Shown here: positions 37,785-47,183 of the stretch, in pieces
Position numbering within the stretch: the first letter of the stretch is position 1
How the letters are laid out: each line of letters opens with the position of its first letter
DNA from: Comamonadaceae bacterium
GTDB lineage: Bacteria > Pseudomonadota > Gammaproteobacteria > Burkholderiales > Burkholderiaceae_C
DNA: 64,000 nucleotides
NCBI GenBank assembly: GCA_947476285.1
Contig: CANJPU010000006.1
Location: 62,001-126,000, forward strand
Direction: 5' to 3'
Translations under genes and position numbers: made by a program
The notes under the pieces: model-generated
What the model was told of the DNA's origin: nothing
Database searches by the model: none
What the model saw: only the letters and a program-made list of their open reading frames with translations

Positions 37785-38909
37785 ATGAACGCTTCAGCCC
37801 ACGCCACCAGTCCCACCTGGTATGCGCACCCCGTCGATAAAACCAGCAATACCGACGACGAACGCATCAAGGACATTACCGTGCTTCCCCCGCCAGAACA
37901 TCTCATCCGCTTCTTCCCCATTCGTGGCACGCCGGTGGAGACACTGATCACCGACACCCGCCGCGCCGTTCACAACATCATGAACGGCAAGGACGACCGG
38001 CTGCTGGTGGTGATCGGGCCCTGTTCCATTCATGATCCGGCCGCTGCAGTGGACTACGCAGGCCGACTCAAGGACATTCGTTCCAAGTACGCCGGCACCC
38101 TGGAGGTCGTGATGCGGGTCTACTTCGAGAAGCCCCGCACCACGGTGGGCTGGAAAGGTCTGATCAACGACCCCTACCTGGACCAGAGCTATCGCATCGA
38201 TGAGGGCCTGCGCATTGCCAGGCAACTGCTGATCGAGATCAATCGCCTTGGCGTGCCCGCCGGAAGCGAGTTTCTCGACGTGATCTCGCCGCAATACATC
38301 GGCGACCTGATCTCCTGGGGTGCGATTGGCGCGCGTACGACTGAAAGCCAGGTGCACCGCGAACTGGCCTCGGGCCTTTCAGCGCCCATTGGCTTCAAGA
38401 ATGGCACCGATGGCAACATCCGCATTGCCACCGATGCGATCCAGGCGGCTGCCCGGGCGCATCACTTTTTGTCGGTGCACAAGAACGGGCAGGTTGCCGT
38501 GGTGCAGACCAACGGCAACAAAGATTGCCATGTGATCCTTCGCGGCGGCAAGTTGCCCAACTACGATGCGGCCAGCGTCACGGCAGCTTGCAAGGAGCTG
38601 GAGGCGTCCAAATTGCCTCCCACGCTGATGGTCGATTGCAGCCACGCCAACAGCAGCAAGCAGCATGAGCGTCAGATCGACGTGGCCCGCGATATCGCGG
38701 GCCAGCTTGCCAAGGGCTCCCACAGTGTCTTCGGCGTGATGGTGGAGAGTCACCTGAGTGCAGGCGCGCAGAAATTCACCCCCGGCAAAGACAAGCCCGC
38801 AGGCCTTGAGTACGGCAAGAGCATCACCGATGCCTGTATCGGTTGGGACGATTCCCTACGCGTACTGGAGGTGCTCTCGGCTGCGGTGAAGCAGCGGCGC
38901 AGCCGCTAA
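37785..38909 (+). CDS. 3-deoxy-7-phosphoheptulonate (DAHP) synthase, class I
   Basis: 374 residues from the second ATG (37785), 5 bases after AGGAG; the first ATG (37782) is only 2 bases from it. Condenses PEP and erythrose 4-phosphate, the first step of aromatic synthesis. Class I (AroF/G/H-like) blocks: LLVVIGPCSIHDP, YFEKPRTTVGWKGLINDP, GARTTESQVHRELASGLS, GFKNGTDG and VDCSHANSSKQH. Which of the feedback types (Phe, Tyr or Trp) it belongs to is unclear, so no symbol is given; the Phe-heavy leader hints at Phe control. It overlaps the convergent mpl by 4 bases. Confidence 0.95.
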   Translation: MNASAHATSPTWYAHPVDKTSNTDDERIKDITVLPPPEHLIRFFPIRGTPVETLITDTRRAVHNIMNGKDDRLLVVIGPCSIHDPAAAVDYAGRLKDIRSKYAGTLEVVMRVYFEKPRTTVGWKGLINDPYLDQSYRIDEGLRIARQLLIEINRLGVPAGSEFLDVISPQYIGDLISWGAIGARTTESQVHRELASGLSAPIGFKNGTDGNIRIATDAIQAAARAHHFLSVHKNGQVAVVQTNGNKDCHVILRGGKLPNYDAASVTAACKELEASKLPPTLMVDCSHANSSKQHERQIDVARDIAGQLAKGSHSVFGVMVESHLSAGAQKFTPGKDKPAGLEYGKSITDACIGWDDSLRVLEVLSAAVKQRRSR

Positions 38910-40297
38910 GGCGCACCCCCTGCAGGTCGCTCGGCGAGGGCCTTGAGCAGCTTGGTGTGAATATCACCAAAGCCGCCATTGCTCATGCACAGCACCTGAT
39001 CGCCGGGTCGGGCTGCTGCCAGCACCTGGGCCACGAGTTCGTCCACTGAGTCAGCCACGATGGCCTTGTTGCCCAGGGGCGCGAGCGCCTCTGCGGCATC
39101 CCAGCCCAGACCGCCGCTGTGGCAAAAGGACAAGTCAGCCTGTTCAAGCGCCCAAGGCAATTGGGCCTTCATGGCGCCCAGTTTCATGGTGTTGCTACGC
39201 GGCTCGAACACAGCCAGGATTCTCTGCTGCCCGCCCAGCTTTCGCCGCAGACCATCGAGTGTGGTTCGCATGGCGGTGGGGTGATGCGCGAAATCGTCAT
39301 AGACCGTCACGCCACCCGCCGTGCCACGCACTTCCATGCGGCGCTTGACGCTGCGAAACTCGCGCAGGGCGGCCACGCCGCCCTGTGGGTCAACACCCAC
39401 ATGCTGGGCTGCCGCAATGGCAGCTAGGGCGTTGAGTTGGTTGTGTACGCCTGAGATGTCCCATTCCAGTCGAGCCACCTTGCGACCACGCTCCAGCACA
39501 TCGAATCCGTGCGGTTCGCCCACTGCCGAAAAATCACTCACGGCCGCGCCGAAACTGCGCACTTCGCTCCAGCAGCCGCTGGCGAGCACCCTTGCCAGGC
39601 TTTCTTCCAGGCCGTTGACGAGCACGCGGCCCGACGCGGGAATGGTGCGCAGCAAGTGATGGAACTGCCGCTCTATGGCGGCCAGGTCATCAAAAATGTC
39701 CGCGTGATCGAACTCGAGGTTGTTCAGAATCGCAGTGCGTGGGCGGTAATGAACAAACTTGCTGCGCTTATCAAAGAAGGCGGTGTCGTATTCGTCGGCC
39801 TCTATGACAAAGCAAGAGCCCAGACCCAGCCTGGCTGAGATGCCGAAATTGCTTGGGACGCCGCCCACCAGAAAGCCCGGCCGCAGCCCGGCGTGTTCCA
39901 GTATCCAAGCCAGCATCGAGGTGGTGGTGGTCTTGCCGTGGGTGCCTGCCACTGCCAGCACGTGGCGGCCATGCAGCACATGCTCGGCCAGCCATTGCGG
40001 TCCGCTGGTGTAGCGCGCGCCTGTCTCCAGGATGGCTTCCATCAGCGGATAGCGCAGGCTGCCGTCGGCCAGGCGGGCACGCGACACGACATTGCCGATG
40101 ACCCACACATCTGGGTGCAAAGCCAATTGCTCTGCACCAAAGCCCTCGATGAGATCGATGCCCAGCGCACGCAATTGGTCGCTCATGGGTGGATAGACAC
40201 CCGCGTCGCAACCGGTCACCTTGTGCCCGGCTTCGCGGGCGAGTGCGGCAAGGCCTCCCATGAAAGTGCCGCAGATGCCGAGGATGTGAATATGCAT
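38906..40297 (-). CDS. mpl: UDP-MurNAc:L-alanyl-gamma-D-glutamyl-meso-diaminopimelate ligase Mpl
   Basis: 463 residues. Recycling ligase that joins the salvaged murein tripeptide to UDP-MurNAc. It is related to MurC, but the N-terminal HILGICGTFMGGLAALAREAGH is Mpl-specific; the ATP loop is [15 protein letters not shown], followed by EADEYDTAFFDKRSKFVHYRP and the C-terminal DDFAHHPTAMRTTL and FEPRSNTMKLG. GATAAT lies 7 bases before the ATG. Together with the dcw genes it covers both de novo and recycling branches of muropeptide synthesis. Confidence 0.96.
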   Translation of the reverse strand: MHIHILGICGTFMGGLAALAREAGHKVTGCDAGVYPPMSDQLRALGIDLIEGFGAEQLALHPDVWVIGNVVSRARLADGSLRYPLMEAILETGARYTSGPQWLAEHVLHGRHVLAVAGTHGKTTTTSMLAWILEHAGLRPGFLVGGVPSNFGISARLGLGSCFVIEADEYDTAFFDKRSKFVHYRPRTAILNNLEFDHADIFDDLAAIERQFHHLLRTIPASGRVLVNGLEESLARVLASGCWSEVRSFGAAVSDFSAVGEPHGFDVLERGRKVARLEWDISGVHNQLNALAAIAAAQHVGVDPQGGVAALREFRSVKRRMEVRGTAGGVTVYDDFAHHPTAMRTTLDGLRRKLGGQQRILAVFEPRSNTMKLGAMKAQLPWALEQADLSFCHSGGLGWDAAEALAPLGNKAIVADSVDELVAQVLAAARPGDQVLCMSNGGFGDIHTKLLKALAERPAGGAP

Positions 40298-40310
40298 CTG
40301 CCGAATTATC
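40295..40310 (-). promoter_or_regulatory. -10-like GATAAT before mpl
   Basis: On the minus strand GATAAT (40310-40305) is followed by 7 bases and ATG; there is no well-placed ribosome site. Nearly the same geometry and hexamer as at rodA. Confidence 0.4.
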
Positions 40311-40342
40311 CTCGGCCGCGATGCCGTGCCTCACACACCTCC

Positions 40343-41974
40343 TCACTTTGGAAAACGCTCGCGCAGTTTGAGTTTCCAGAATTTCCCCGTGGATGTCCTG
40401 GGTACCGCATCGATGAACTCAAAGCGCTCGGGCAGCTGCCATTTGGCGAAGCCATGGGCGAGCAGGTGCGCACGGAAATCCTCCGCGCTGGCTTGCGCCC
40501 CTGGCTTGAGCACCACGCAGGCGAGCGGGCGCTCGCTCCACTTCTCGTCGGGAATCGCAATCACTGCGGCTTCGGCGACGCTGGGATGGGACATGATGGC
40601 GTTTTCCAGGTCGACCGAGCTGATCCACTCGCCACCCGATTTGATCAAGTCCTTGGTGCGATCGGAGATTTTCACAAAGCCCAGGGAGTCGATCGAAGCC
40701 ACATCGCCAGTGCGCAGCCAGCCGTCGGCGGTGAACTTGTCTTCCTCTACAGGCACACGGTAGTAGCTGCCGGTGATGAAGGGGCCGCGCACCTGAATCT
40801 CGCCGACGGTGCTGCCGTCCCAGGGTTGGTCGCCGCCGGTGTCGCCGCGCACCCGCAGTTCGACCAATGGCACCGGCACCCCGGCCATCGCGGCACGGCG
40901 GTATCGTTCATCGGCACTGGCCCCCCGCAACTCGGCGCGAGGATAGGAGATGGTGCACAGAGGAGAGGTCTCTGTCATGCCCCAACCTTGCAACAGCCAG
41001 ATGCCATGCCGATCGAACGCGCGGATGAGCGACTCCGGCACGGCTGCGCCGCCCACCAGAGACCGCATACCGCGTGGCAATGTCCAGCGGCCGTGATGAG
41101 GTGAGTCTGCCGCCTGCGAGGCTTCGAATGCTTGTATCAGGCTCATCCAGATGGTTGGCACACCCAGCGACACGGTGGGCGGCTCGATCGACATCAGGTC
41201 CAGTAGATCTTCCGGATGCAGGTGCGGCCCGGGGAACACCATCTTGACGCCCAGCATCACCGCCGCATACGGTATGCCCCAGCTATTGGCATGGAACATC
41301 GGCGTAACCGGCATGAGCACGTCGGTGCCGCGCAGCCCCCAGAAGTCGGACAGACTGCCCACCAGTGTGTGAAGAATGGTGGAGCGGTGCGAGTAAACCA
41401 CTCCCTTTGGCTTTCCGGTTGTGCCCGAGGTGTAGCACATGGCTACCGGGTCGTCCTCATGATGGGGCGCATATTCAAAGGATTGTCCATCGGCTTGTGC
41501 CAGCAAAGCCTCGTAGTCGGCGTACTTGCTGTCCACCGCAGCGCCGGAAAACGGGAATACGATGACTTTCTCGAAACGGTGCAGGTGGGCGAACTGCTGG
41601 TACAGGGGCAGCAGCACGTCATCGATCACCAGAAACCGGTCCTGCGCATTGCCCGCGATCCAACCGATGTCGTCGGGCGCCAGACGCAGGTTCAGGGTAT
41701 GCATCACGCCGCCCGCAGCCGGAATGCCGAAGTAGCATTCCAGGTGAGCATGGTGGTTCCAGCACAGGGTGGCGACGCGGTCGCCCTTGGCCAGCCCCAG
41801 ACCGGCCAGTGCGGCAGCCAGCGAGCGTGTGCGCCGGTAGAACTGGCCGAAGCTGTGCCGTCGCAGAGATTTGTCCGGAAGGCGCGAAACGATCTCGTTG
41901 CCCGAGAACAATTGTCCCGCCCGCTCCAACAGGTGATTGAGCGAAAGCGGCGCCTGCATCATCGTGCTGTGCAT
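40343..41974 (-). CDS. Fatty acyl-CoA synthetase (AMP-binding family)
   Basis: 543 residues from the ATG at 41974, which has AGGAG about 6 bases upstream. ANL-superfamily ligase: the P-loop AMCYTSGTTGKPKGVVYSHRS, the adenine motif QGWGMTETSP, YRVPVEEDKFTADGWLRTGDVASID, the hinge KISDRTKDLIKSGGEWIS and the C-terminal catalytic Lys in RTSTGKFWK. It activates a medium- or long-chain fatty acid as acyl-AMP and then acyl-CoA; chain length cannot be read from sequence. Divergent from the 42043 gene. Confidence 0.92.
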   Translation of the reverse strand: MHSTMMQAPLSLNHLLERAGQLFSGNEIVSRLPDKSLRRHSFGQFYRRTRSLAAALAGLGLAKGDRVATLCWNHHAHLECYFGIPAAGGVMHTLNLRLAPDDIGWIAGNAQDRFLVIDDVLLPLYQQFAHLHRFEKVIVFPFSGAAVDSKYADYEALLAQADGQSFEYAPHHEDDPVAMCYTSGTTGKPKGVVYSHRSTILHTLVGSLSDFWGLRGTDVLMPVTPMFHANSWGIPYAAVMLGVKMVFPGPHLHPEDLLDLMSIEPPTVSLGVPTIWMSLIQAFEASQAADSPHHGRWTLPRGMRSLVGGAAVPESLIRAFDRHGIWLLQGWGMTETSPLCTISYPRAELRGASADERYRRAAMAGVPVPLVELRVRGDTGGDQPWDGSTVGEIQVRGPFITGSYYRVPVEEDKFTADGWLRTGDVASIDSLGFVKISDRTKDLIKSGGEWISSVDLENAIMSHPSVAEAAVIAIPDEKWSERPLACVVLKPGAQASAEDFRAHLLAHGFAKWQLPERFEFIDAVPRTSTGKFWKLKLRERFPK

Positions 41975-42042
41975 GAAATCTCCTGTTGAGATTGGGCACT
42001 GTAGGGCCACGGCCAAACCCAATCAATGCAGAATAACCCGCC

Positions 42043-42636
42043 ATGGATGATGTGAAACTGGAAATTGCGGCGGTGGCGGCGCGCATGGTGGTGGAGGAGG
42101 GTATGGAATGGGGGCCGGCCAAGCGCCGAGCGCTCAGGCAACTGGGGCTCAAGGCCGGCACCCCGCTACCCGATAACGATTTGGTGGAGGATGCGGTGCG
42201 CGAGCACATCGAGCTGTTCTGCGCCGACACCCAGCCTGCGGAACTTGCGGCCCTGCGCAAGCTGGCGGCCACCTGGATGGAGCGCCTGCAGACATTCAGG
42301 CCCTATCTGGCGGGCTCGGTCTGGCATGGCACCGCCACTCGTTTGTCGGACATCTATATCCAGCTTTTCTGCGACGACTCCAAGTCAGCTGAGATTGCCT
42401 TGATTGACAAAGGTGTGAGCTACGAGGCACGGACCGTCACCGGCTTGCGCGGGGAGCCGGTCGAGGCATTGAGTCTGTCCAGTCTTTGTCCGGAACTGGG
42501 CGAGGCCGTTGGAGTCCATCTCATGGTGTATGACCATGACGATCTGCGCGGTGCGCTACGGCCCGACGCCAAGGGGCGCTCACCGCGCGGAAATCTGCGG
42601 GCGCTGCGCGCCTTACTGGACAATAGCGGAACATGA
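42043..42636 (+). CDS. Uncharacterised protein with nucleotidyltransferase-like motif
   Basis: 197 residues. The N-terminal ~80 residues are helical (EIAAVAARMVVEEGMEWGPAKRRA). Around residue 90, GSVWHGTATRLSDIYIQLF resembles the GSxxxGxxxxxSDIDL core of the DNA polymerase beta-type nucleotidyltransferase fold, but the second metal-binding acidic residue is Tyr, so catalysis is doubtful. It overlaps the TlpA-type gene by 4 bases, pointing to coupled expression. A CAGAAT hexamer lies 8 bases upstream of the ATG. Family name not recognised. Confidence 0.7.
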   Translation: MDDVKLEIAAVAARMVVEEGMEWGPAKRRALRQLGLKAGTPLPDNDLVEDAVREHIELFCADTQPAELAALRKLAATWMERLQTFRPYLAGSVWHGTATRLSDIYIQLFCDDSKSAEIALIDKGVSYEARTVTGLRGEPVEALSLSSLCPELGEAVGVHLMVYDHDDLRGALRPDAKGRSPRGNLRALRALLDNSGT

Positions 42637-43205
42637 CCGAAACCGATCCAACTCGTGCGCCTGAAGCCGCCCGCTCGATTTTCAATCGACGAGCTCTTCT
42701 TTTCGCGGCTGGCGCCGCTGCCGCACTGGCAGGCGCCGCTGTGGGCTGGCGCAAATGGAGCTTGCCCGATGGGCCGGATCAGGCTGTGCAGGCGCTGTGG
42801 CCATTGAGCTTTGAGGGGCCCAATGGCGCCGGTTTTTCGATGGCAGCGATGCGTGGCAAGCCGCTGCTGATCAACTTCTGGGCAACCTGGTGTCCGCCGT
42901 GCGTGGAGGAGATGCCGCTGCTTGATCAGTTTTATCGCGAGAACAAAGGCAGAAGCTGGCAGGTTATAGGCTTGGCAATTGATCAACCCAGTGCAGTGCG
43001 GGCCTTTCTTCAAAAGACGCCGGTCAGTTTTCCGATCGGTTTCGCGGGCTTGGGGGGCAGTGAGCTCAGCAAGGCGCTGGGCAATGTCGCGGGGGCTCTT
43101 CCCTTCACCGTGATTGTCAAGCCCGATGGGCAGGTGCTGCAGCGTAGAATGGGGCGAGTCACCGGGGCCGATCTGGCCCGCTGGCGGGATCTGAGCTCTG
43201 GCTGA
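42633..43205 (+). CDS. TlpA/ResA-type thioredoxin-like disulfide reductase
   Basis: 190 residues. An N-terminal signal anchor (RRALLFAAGAAAALAGAAVG, with a twin Arg that may be Tat-like) leads to a periplasmic thioredoxin fold. The active site is WATWCPPCVEEMP (CxxC), with the cis-Pro in GALPFTVIV. Such proteins keep cysteines of cytochrome c or other envelope proteins reduced. It is coupled to the preceding unknown gene and lies 141 bases before accB. Confidence 0.9.
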   Translation: MTETDPTRAPEAARSIFNRRALLFAAGAAAALAGAAVGWRKWSLPDGPDQAVQALWPLSFEGPNGAGFSMAAMRGKPLLINFWATWCPPCVEEMPLLDQFYRENKGRSWQVIGLAIDQPSAVRAFLQKTPVSFPIGFAGLGGSELSKALGNVAGALPFTVIVKPDGQVLQRRMGRVTGADLARWRDLSSG

Positions 43206-43346
43206 GCTGGTGGATTCCTAGTCAGCCAAGAGCGTCCGTGTCAAGCGTGACGTAGAAAATAATCGAAAAATAACCGACGAAGTGCAAAGAAGGCGGGTTT
43301 TTGCTGTAAATTCGCGTTCCTTTCGTTCGCCTGCGTTGGAGGGTAA

Positions 43347-43799
43347 ATGGACTTGCGCAAACTCAAGACTTTGATCGACCTGGTGTCTGAGTCAAATGTT
43401 TCCGAGCTGGAAATCACTGAAGCCGAGGGTAAGGTTCGCATCGTCAAGGGCAGTGGTGCTATGCCGCATGCCTACGCCCCACCGGTGGCGCCAATGCCTG
43501 CACACGCTGCGCCGGCCGCCAACCTGCAGGCGCCGGCTGCCCCCCCGGAAGTGTTGGCCGAGACGGGTCATCCGGTGAAGTCTCCCATGGTGGGCACCTT
43601 CTACCGTTCGTCCAGCCCTGGGGCCAAGCCCTTTGTTGAGGTGGGTTCTGTGGTCAAGGAAGGTGAAACTGTTTGCATCATCGAAGCCATGAAGATTCTC
43701 AACGAGATCGAGGCTGACAAGTCGGGCACGATCTCACGCATTCTTTGCGAGAACGGGCAGGCCGTCGAATACGGACAACCCCTGTTCATCATCGATTGA
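43347..43799 (+). CDS. accB: Biotin carboxyl carrier protein of acetyl-CoA carboxylase
   Basis: 150 residues, ATG with GGAGGG 4 bases upstream. The N-terminal [21 protein letters not shown] is typical of AccB, followed by an Ala/Pro-rich flexible linker (about residues 45-75) and the biotinyl domain. The biotinylated Lys is in the EAMKI tetrad of [14 protein letters not shown]. It carries carboxyl-biotin between AccC and AccAD in the first step of fatty acid synthesis. accC follows after 9 bases. Confidence 0.97.
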   Translation: MDLRKLKTLIDLVSESNVSELEITEAEGKVRIVKGSGAMPHAYAPPVAPMPAHAAPAANLQAPAAPPEVLAETGHPVKSPMVGTFYRSSSPGAKPFVEVGSVVKEGETVCIIEAMKILNEIEADKSGTISRILCENGQAVEYGQPLFIID

Positions 43800-43808
43800 C
43801 ACGCACCC

Positions 43809-45158
43809 ATGTTCAAGAAGATTCTTGTCGCCAACCGAGGCGAGATCGCATTACGCATCCAGCGCGCCTGCCGCGAGCTTGGCGTCAAGGCGGTGATGGT
43901 TTACTCAGAGGCCGATCGGGAAGCCAAGTACGTGAAGCTGGCTGAAGAGGCTGTCTGCATCGGGCCGGCGGCCTCGGCCCTAAGCTATCTGAACATGCCG
44001 GCCATCATCTCGGCAGCCGAAGTGACCGATGCGGAAGCCATCCACCCCGGTTACGGTTTTCTTTCGGAGAACGCCGACTTTGCTGAAAGAGTCGAAAAAA
44101 GCGGTTTCCAGTTCATAGGGCCTTCTCCCGAGTCCATCCGCATCATGGGCGACAAGGTGTCGGCCAAGCAGGCCATGATCAAGGCGGGTGTCCCTTGCGT
44201 GCCGGGCTCGGAGGGCGAACTGCCCGACGATCCGGTGATCATCAGGCGCACGGCCAAGGCGGTGGGTTATCCGGTCATCATCAAGGCCGCTGGCGGCGGC
44301 GGCGGCCGCGGAATGCGGGTGGTGCACACCGAAGCCGCTTTGATCAATGCGGTTCAGATGACCAAGGCCGAAGCCGGCGCCGCGTTTGGCAACCCAGCCG
44401 TGTACATGGAGAAATTTCTCCAGAACCCGCGTCACATCGAAATCCAGGTGCTGGCCGACAAGTTCAAGAACGCTGTGTACCTGGGAGAGCGTGACTGCTC
44501 CATGCAAAGGCGTCATCAGAAGGTCATCGAAGAAGCGCCGGCTCCCGGCATCCCGCGCAAGCTCATCGAGAAGATCGGCGACCGCTGCATCGCCGCCTGC
44601 AAGCGCATCGGCTATCGGGGCGCGGGCACCTTCGAGTTTCTGTATGAAGACGGCGAGTTCTACTTCATCGAGATGAACACCCGCGTCCAGGTGGAGCATC
44701 CGGTCACTGAGTTGATCAGCGGAGTGGACATCGTCAAGACGCAGATCATGGTGGCCGCTGGCGAAAAGCTGCCCTTTGCGCAGCGTGACATCGTGTTGCG
44801 CGGCCATGCCATCGAGTGCCGGATCAATGCCGAAGATCCGTACAAGTTCGTGCCCTCGCCCGGGCGCATCACCATGTGGCATGCACCGGGCGGCCCTGGC
44901 GTGCGGGTGGATTCACATGTGTACACCAATTATTTTGTCCCTCCCAACTACGACTCCATGATTGGCAAGATCATTGTGCATGGCGACACGCGCGAGCAGG
45001 CGCTGGCACGCATGCGCACTGCGCTTCTGGAGACCGTGATCGAGGGCATCAACACCAATATTCCGCTACACCGCGAGCTGATGGTCGATGCCAAATTCAT
45101 GGACGGCGGCACCAACATCCACTACCTGGAAGAGTGGCTGTCTCACCACAATCGCTGA
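43809..45158 (+). CDS. accC: Biotin carboxylase, acetyl-CoA carboxylase subunit
   Basis: 449 residues, matching the family length. ATP-grasp enzyme that carboxylates biotin on AccB using bicarbonate and [37 protein letters not shown], the ATP lid [32 protein letters not shown] and [14 protein letters not shown] are all intact. It forms an operon with accB upstream and is followed 14 bases later by prmA, a common betaproteobacterial order. Confidence 0.98.
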   Translation: MFKKILVANRGEIALRIQRACRELGVKAVMVYSEADREAKYVKLAEEAVCIGPAASALSYLNMPAIISAAEVTDAEAIHPGYGFLSENADFAERVEKSGFQFIGPSPESIRIMGDKVSAKQAMIKAGVPCVPGSEGELPDDPVIIRRTAKAVGYPVIIKAAGGGGGRGMRVVHTEAALINAVQMTKAEAGAAFGNPAVYMEKFLQNPRHIEIQVLADKFKNAVYLGERDCSMQRRHQKVIEEAPAPGIPRKLIEKIGDRCIAACKRIGYRGAGTFEFLYEDGEFYFIEMNTRVQVEHPVTELISGVDIVKTQIMVAAGEKLPFAQRDIVLRGHAIECRINAEDPYKFVPSPGRITMWHAPGGPGVRVDSHVYTNYFVPPNYDSMIGKIIVHGDTREQALARMRTALLETVIEGINTNIPLHRELMVDAKFMDGGTNIHYLEEWLSHHNR

Positions 45159-45172
45159 GGGTGACATTGCCA

Positions 45173-46060
45173 ATGTTCGAGTTGCGCCTGCTGTGTCCGG
45201 AGCATTGCATCGAGGATGTGACAGACGCGCTTGAGGCCCTGGATGCCTTGAGTGTTTCTGTAGAGGATGCCGATGCCCAGACCGACGCCGAGCAAGCCTT
45301 GTTCGGTGAGCCGGGCATGCCGCCACCCAAGGCGGGTTGGCAGCGATCGCGGGTGCTGGCCTTGTATTCCACCGAAGCAGCGGCGCACCAGGCTGCGCAG
45401 GTGCTGCAGGCTCAGGAATTCTTCACGGGCTGCCAATTGCAGGGAGTGCAATCGGTGCCCGACCAGGATTGGGTTCGCCTGACCCAGTCGCAATTCGCCC
45501 CCATCGAAGTCACCCCCGAATTCTGGATCGTTCCCAGTTGGCATGAGCCGCCTGCCCAGGCGCAGCAGTTGATTCGCCTGGACCCCGGTCTGGCATTTGG
45601 AACCGGCACGCACCCGACCACGCGCATGTGCTTGCGCTGGATCGCCTCGCACCCACCCACTGGCATGCGGGTGCTGGACTACGGGTGCGGCTCGGGCATC
45701 TTGGCCATTGGTGCTGCCCGTTTCGGTGCGGCGCAGGTGGACGCGGTGGACATCGACCCCGCAGCAGTTCAGTCCACAGAGCAAAACGCCAGGGCCAACG
45801 ACGTCGTGCTGCATGCCGGATTGCCAGAGCAGGCGCAAGGACGGTATGGCTTGGTGCTTGCCAATATCCTGGCCACGCCCTTGAAGGTGCTGGCACCCTT
45901 GCTGTGTTCACTTGTGGCTCCTGGCGGCACCTTGGTGCTGGCCGGCATACTGGAGCGACAGGCCGACGAACTGAAAGAAGCCTACGCGCCTTATTTGAGG
46001 CTGGAGGTGACGGACAGTGTGGAAGGCTGGATATTGATGACCGCTGCCGAGGGCGGCTGA
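45173..46060 (+). CDS. prmA: Ribosomal protein L11 methyltransferase PrmA
   Basis: 295 residues from the ATG at 45173 with GAGGGTGA upstream; longer in-frame starts lie inside accC. SAM-dependent enzyme that trimethylates several amino groups of L11. Family blocks: IRLDPGLAFGTGTHPTTRMCL, the SAM loop VLDYGCGSGILAIGAARFG, AVDIDPAAVQST, and LANILATPLKVLAP in place of the usual NILA motif. The N-terminal ~80 residues form the substrate-recognition domain. Confidence 0.95.
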   Translation: MFELRLLCPEHCIEDVTDALEALDALSVSVEDADAQTDAEQALFGEPGMPPPKAGWQRSRVLALYSTEAAAHQAAQVLQAQEFFTGCQLQGVQSVPDQDWVRLTQSQFAPIEVTPEFWIVPSWHEPPAQAQQLIRLDPGLAFGTGTHPTTRMCLRWIASHPPTGMRVLDYGCGSGILAIGAARFGAAQVDAVDIDPAAVQSTEQNARANDVVLHAGLPEQAQGRYGLVLANILATPLKVLAPLLCSLVAPGGTLVLAGILERQADELKEAYAPYLRLEVTDSVEGWILMTAAEGG

Positions 46061-46094
46061 CAGCGGCTGCGATAGGGCTGCGTGCGGCCGTCGC

Positions 46095-46112
46095 TACAAT
46101 CGTCCACTCATG
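46095..46112 (+). promoter_or_regulatory. -10-like TACAAT before the DUF3426 gene
   Basis: TACAAT (46095-46100, five of six to consensus) lies 9 bases before the ATG, with no ribosome site. It suggests a start point at or a few bases before the ATG. Confidence 0.4.
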
Positions 46113-47162
46113 AGCCTGATCACGCGCTGCCCTGCTTGCGGGACGATGTTCAAAGTCGTGCCCGACCAACTCAGGATTTCCGAGGGATGGGTGCGATGCG
46201 GCCACTGCTCTGAGGTCTTCGACGCCAGCGCAAATCTGCAGGCCAGTGTCGAGCACGCGCAGCCCGCCGTGGCCGGCACCGCACCGTGGCAGTCGCCAGA
46301 TCAGGAACAACGGATTGCAGCGGGCGAACCTGTGTTCGAGTCGGCAATATTTCCCACCAGTGAAATAGCCGATGCGCACCGGGAACCTTACCTGCCGAGC
46401 GCGCCGCGGTGGCAGCCGCTTTCGTCGCAAGAGCCTGCACAGGCCGCGTGGCAGCCGCCGGTCGGCGCGCACACCGAGCAGTCGCCTGTCTCGGCCATGC
46501 ATGCCGAGCCTGCACCATCGGCCATCGAAAGCCCTGGCCCCGAATCAGAGCCAGCACCACAGCGTCAGCCTGAGCCAGCGAAGGTGCAGACCTCCTCACC
46601 CAGGCCAATCGCACCCATAGAACCCGAGCCGCAGCTCGATGATTTGTCATTTGTGCGCCAGGCACAGCGTAAGGCGTTCTGGCAGTCACAGATTGTGCGG
46701 GCCGGTTTGCTTGTCACGCTGTTCGGGCTGAGTCTGCTGCTCGCGCTGCAAGTGGTCTTGCATGATCGCAACTGGCTCGCGTCCAGCGATCCGGCCTTGC
46801 GCCCTTTGCTTGTGCGTATGTGCGACACGCTCAATTGCAGCGTGAGTGCGGCGCGGCAGATCGACTCCATTGTGATCGACAGTTCGGCATTCAACCGTTT
46901 GCGTGGCGATTCCTACAGGCTGAGCGTGAGCCTGAAGAACCAATCGAATGTGGAGCTGGCCATGCCAGCTTTGGAGTTGACACTCACCGACGGGCAAGAC
47001 CAAGCGGTGTTGCGGCGGGTCTTGCTGCCCGATAACTTGCCGACCCAGCCCTCTGTGATTGCACCTTCCTCGGAATGGTCGGGCTCCATGACCATCACCG
47101 TTGCCACTGGCGGCAATTTGCCTCGCATCGCGGGCTACCGGCTGCTGGCTTTCTATCCTTGA
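46110..47162 (+). CDS. MJ0042-type zinc-ribbon membrane protein, DUF3426
   Basis: 350 residues. An N-terminal zinc ribbon (CPACGTMF then RCGHCSEVF; two CxxC) is followed by a low-complexity Pro/Glu/Ala region (about 50-170), one membrane span (VRAGLLVTLFGLSLLLALQVVL) and a C-terminal DUF3426 domain (NRLRGDSYRLSVSLKNQSN) that is probably periplasmic. The ribbon would then be cytoplasmic. The function is unknown. Its position after prmA is characteristic of Burkholderiales. Confidence 0.88.
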   Translation: MSLITRCPACGTMFKVVPDQLRISEGWVRCGHCSEVFDASANLQASVEHAQPAVAGTAPWQSPDQEQRIAAGEPVFESAIFPTSEIADAHREPYLPSAPRWQPLSSQEPAQAAWQPPVGAHTEQSPVSAMHAEPAPSAIESPGPESEPAPQRQPEPAKVQTSSPRPIAPIEPEPQLDDLSFVRQAQRKAFWQSQIVRAGLLVTLFGLSLLLALQVVLHDRNWLASSDPALRPLLVRMCDTLNCSVSAARQIDSIVIDSSAFNRLRGDSYRLSVSLKNQSNVELAMPALELTLTDGQDQAVLRRVLLPDNLPTQPSVIAPSSEWSGSMTITVATGGNLPRIAGYRLLAFYP

Positions 47163-47183
47163 ACTTGTGCGAGATCTGACTTT

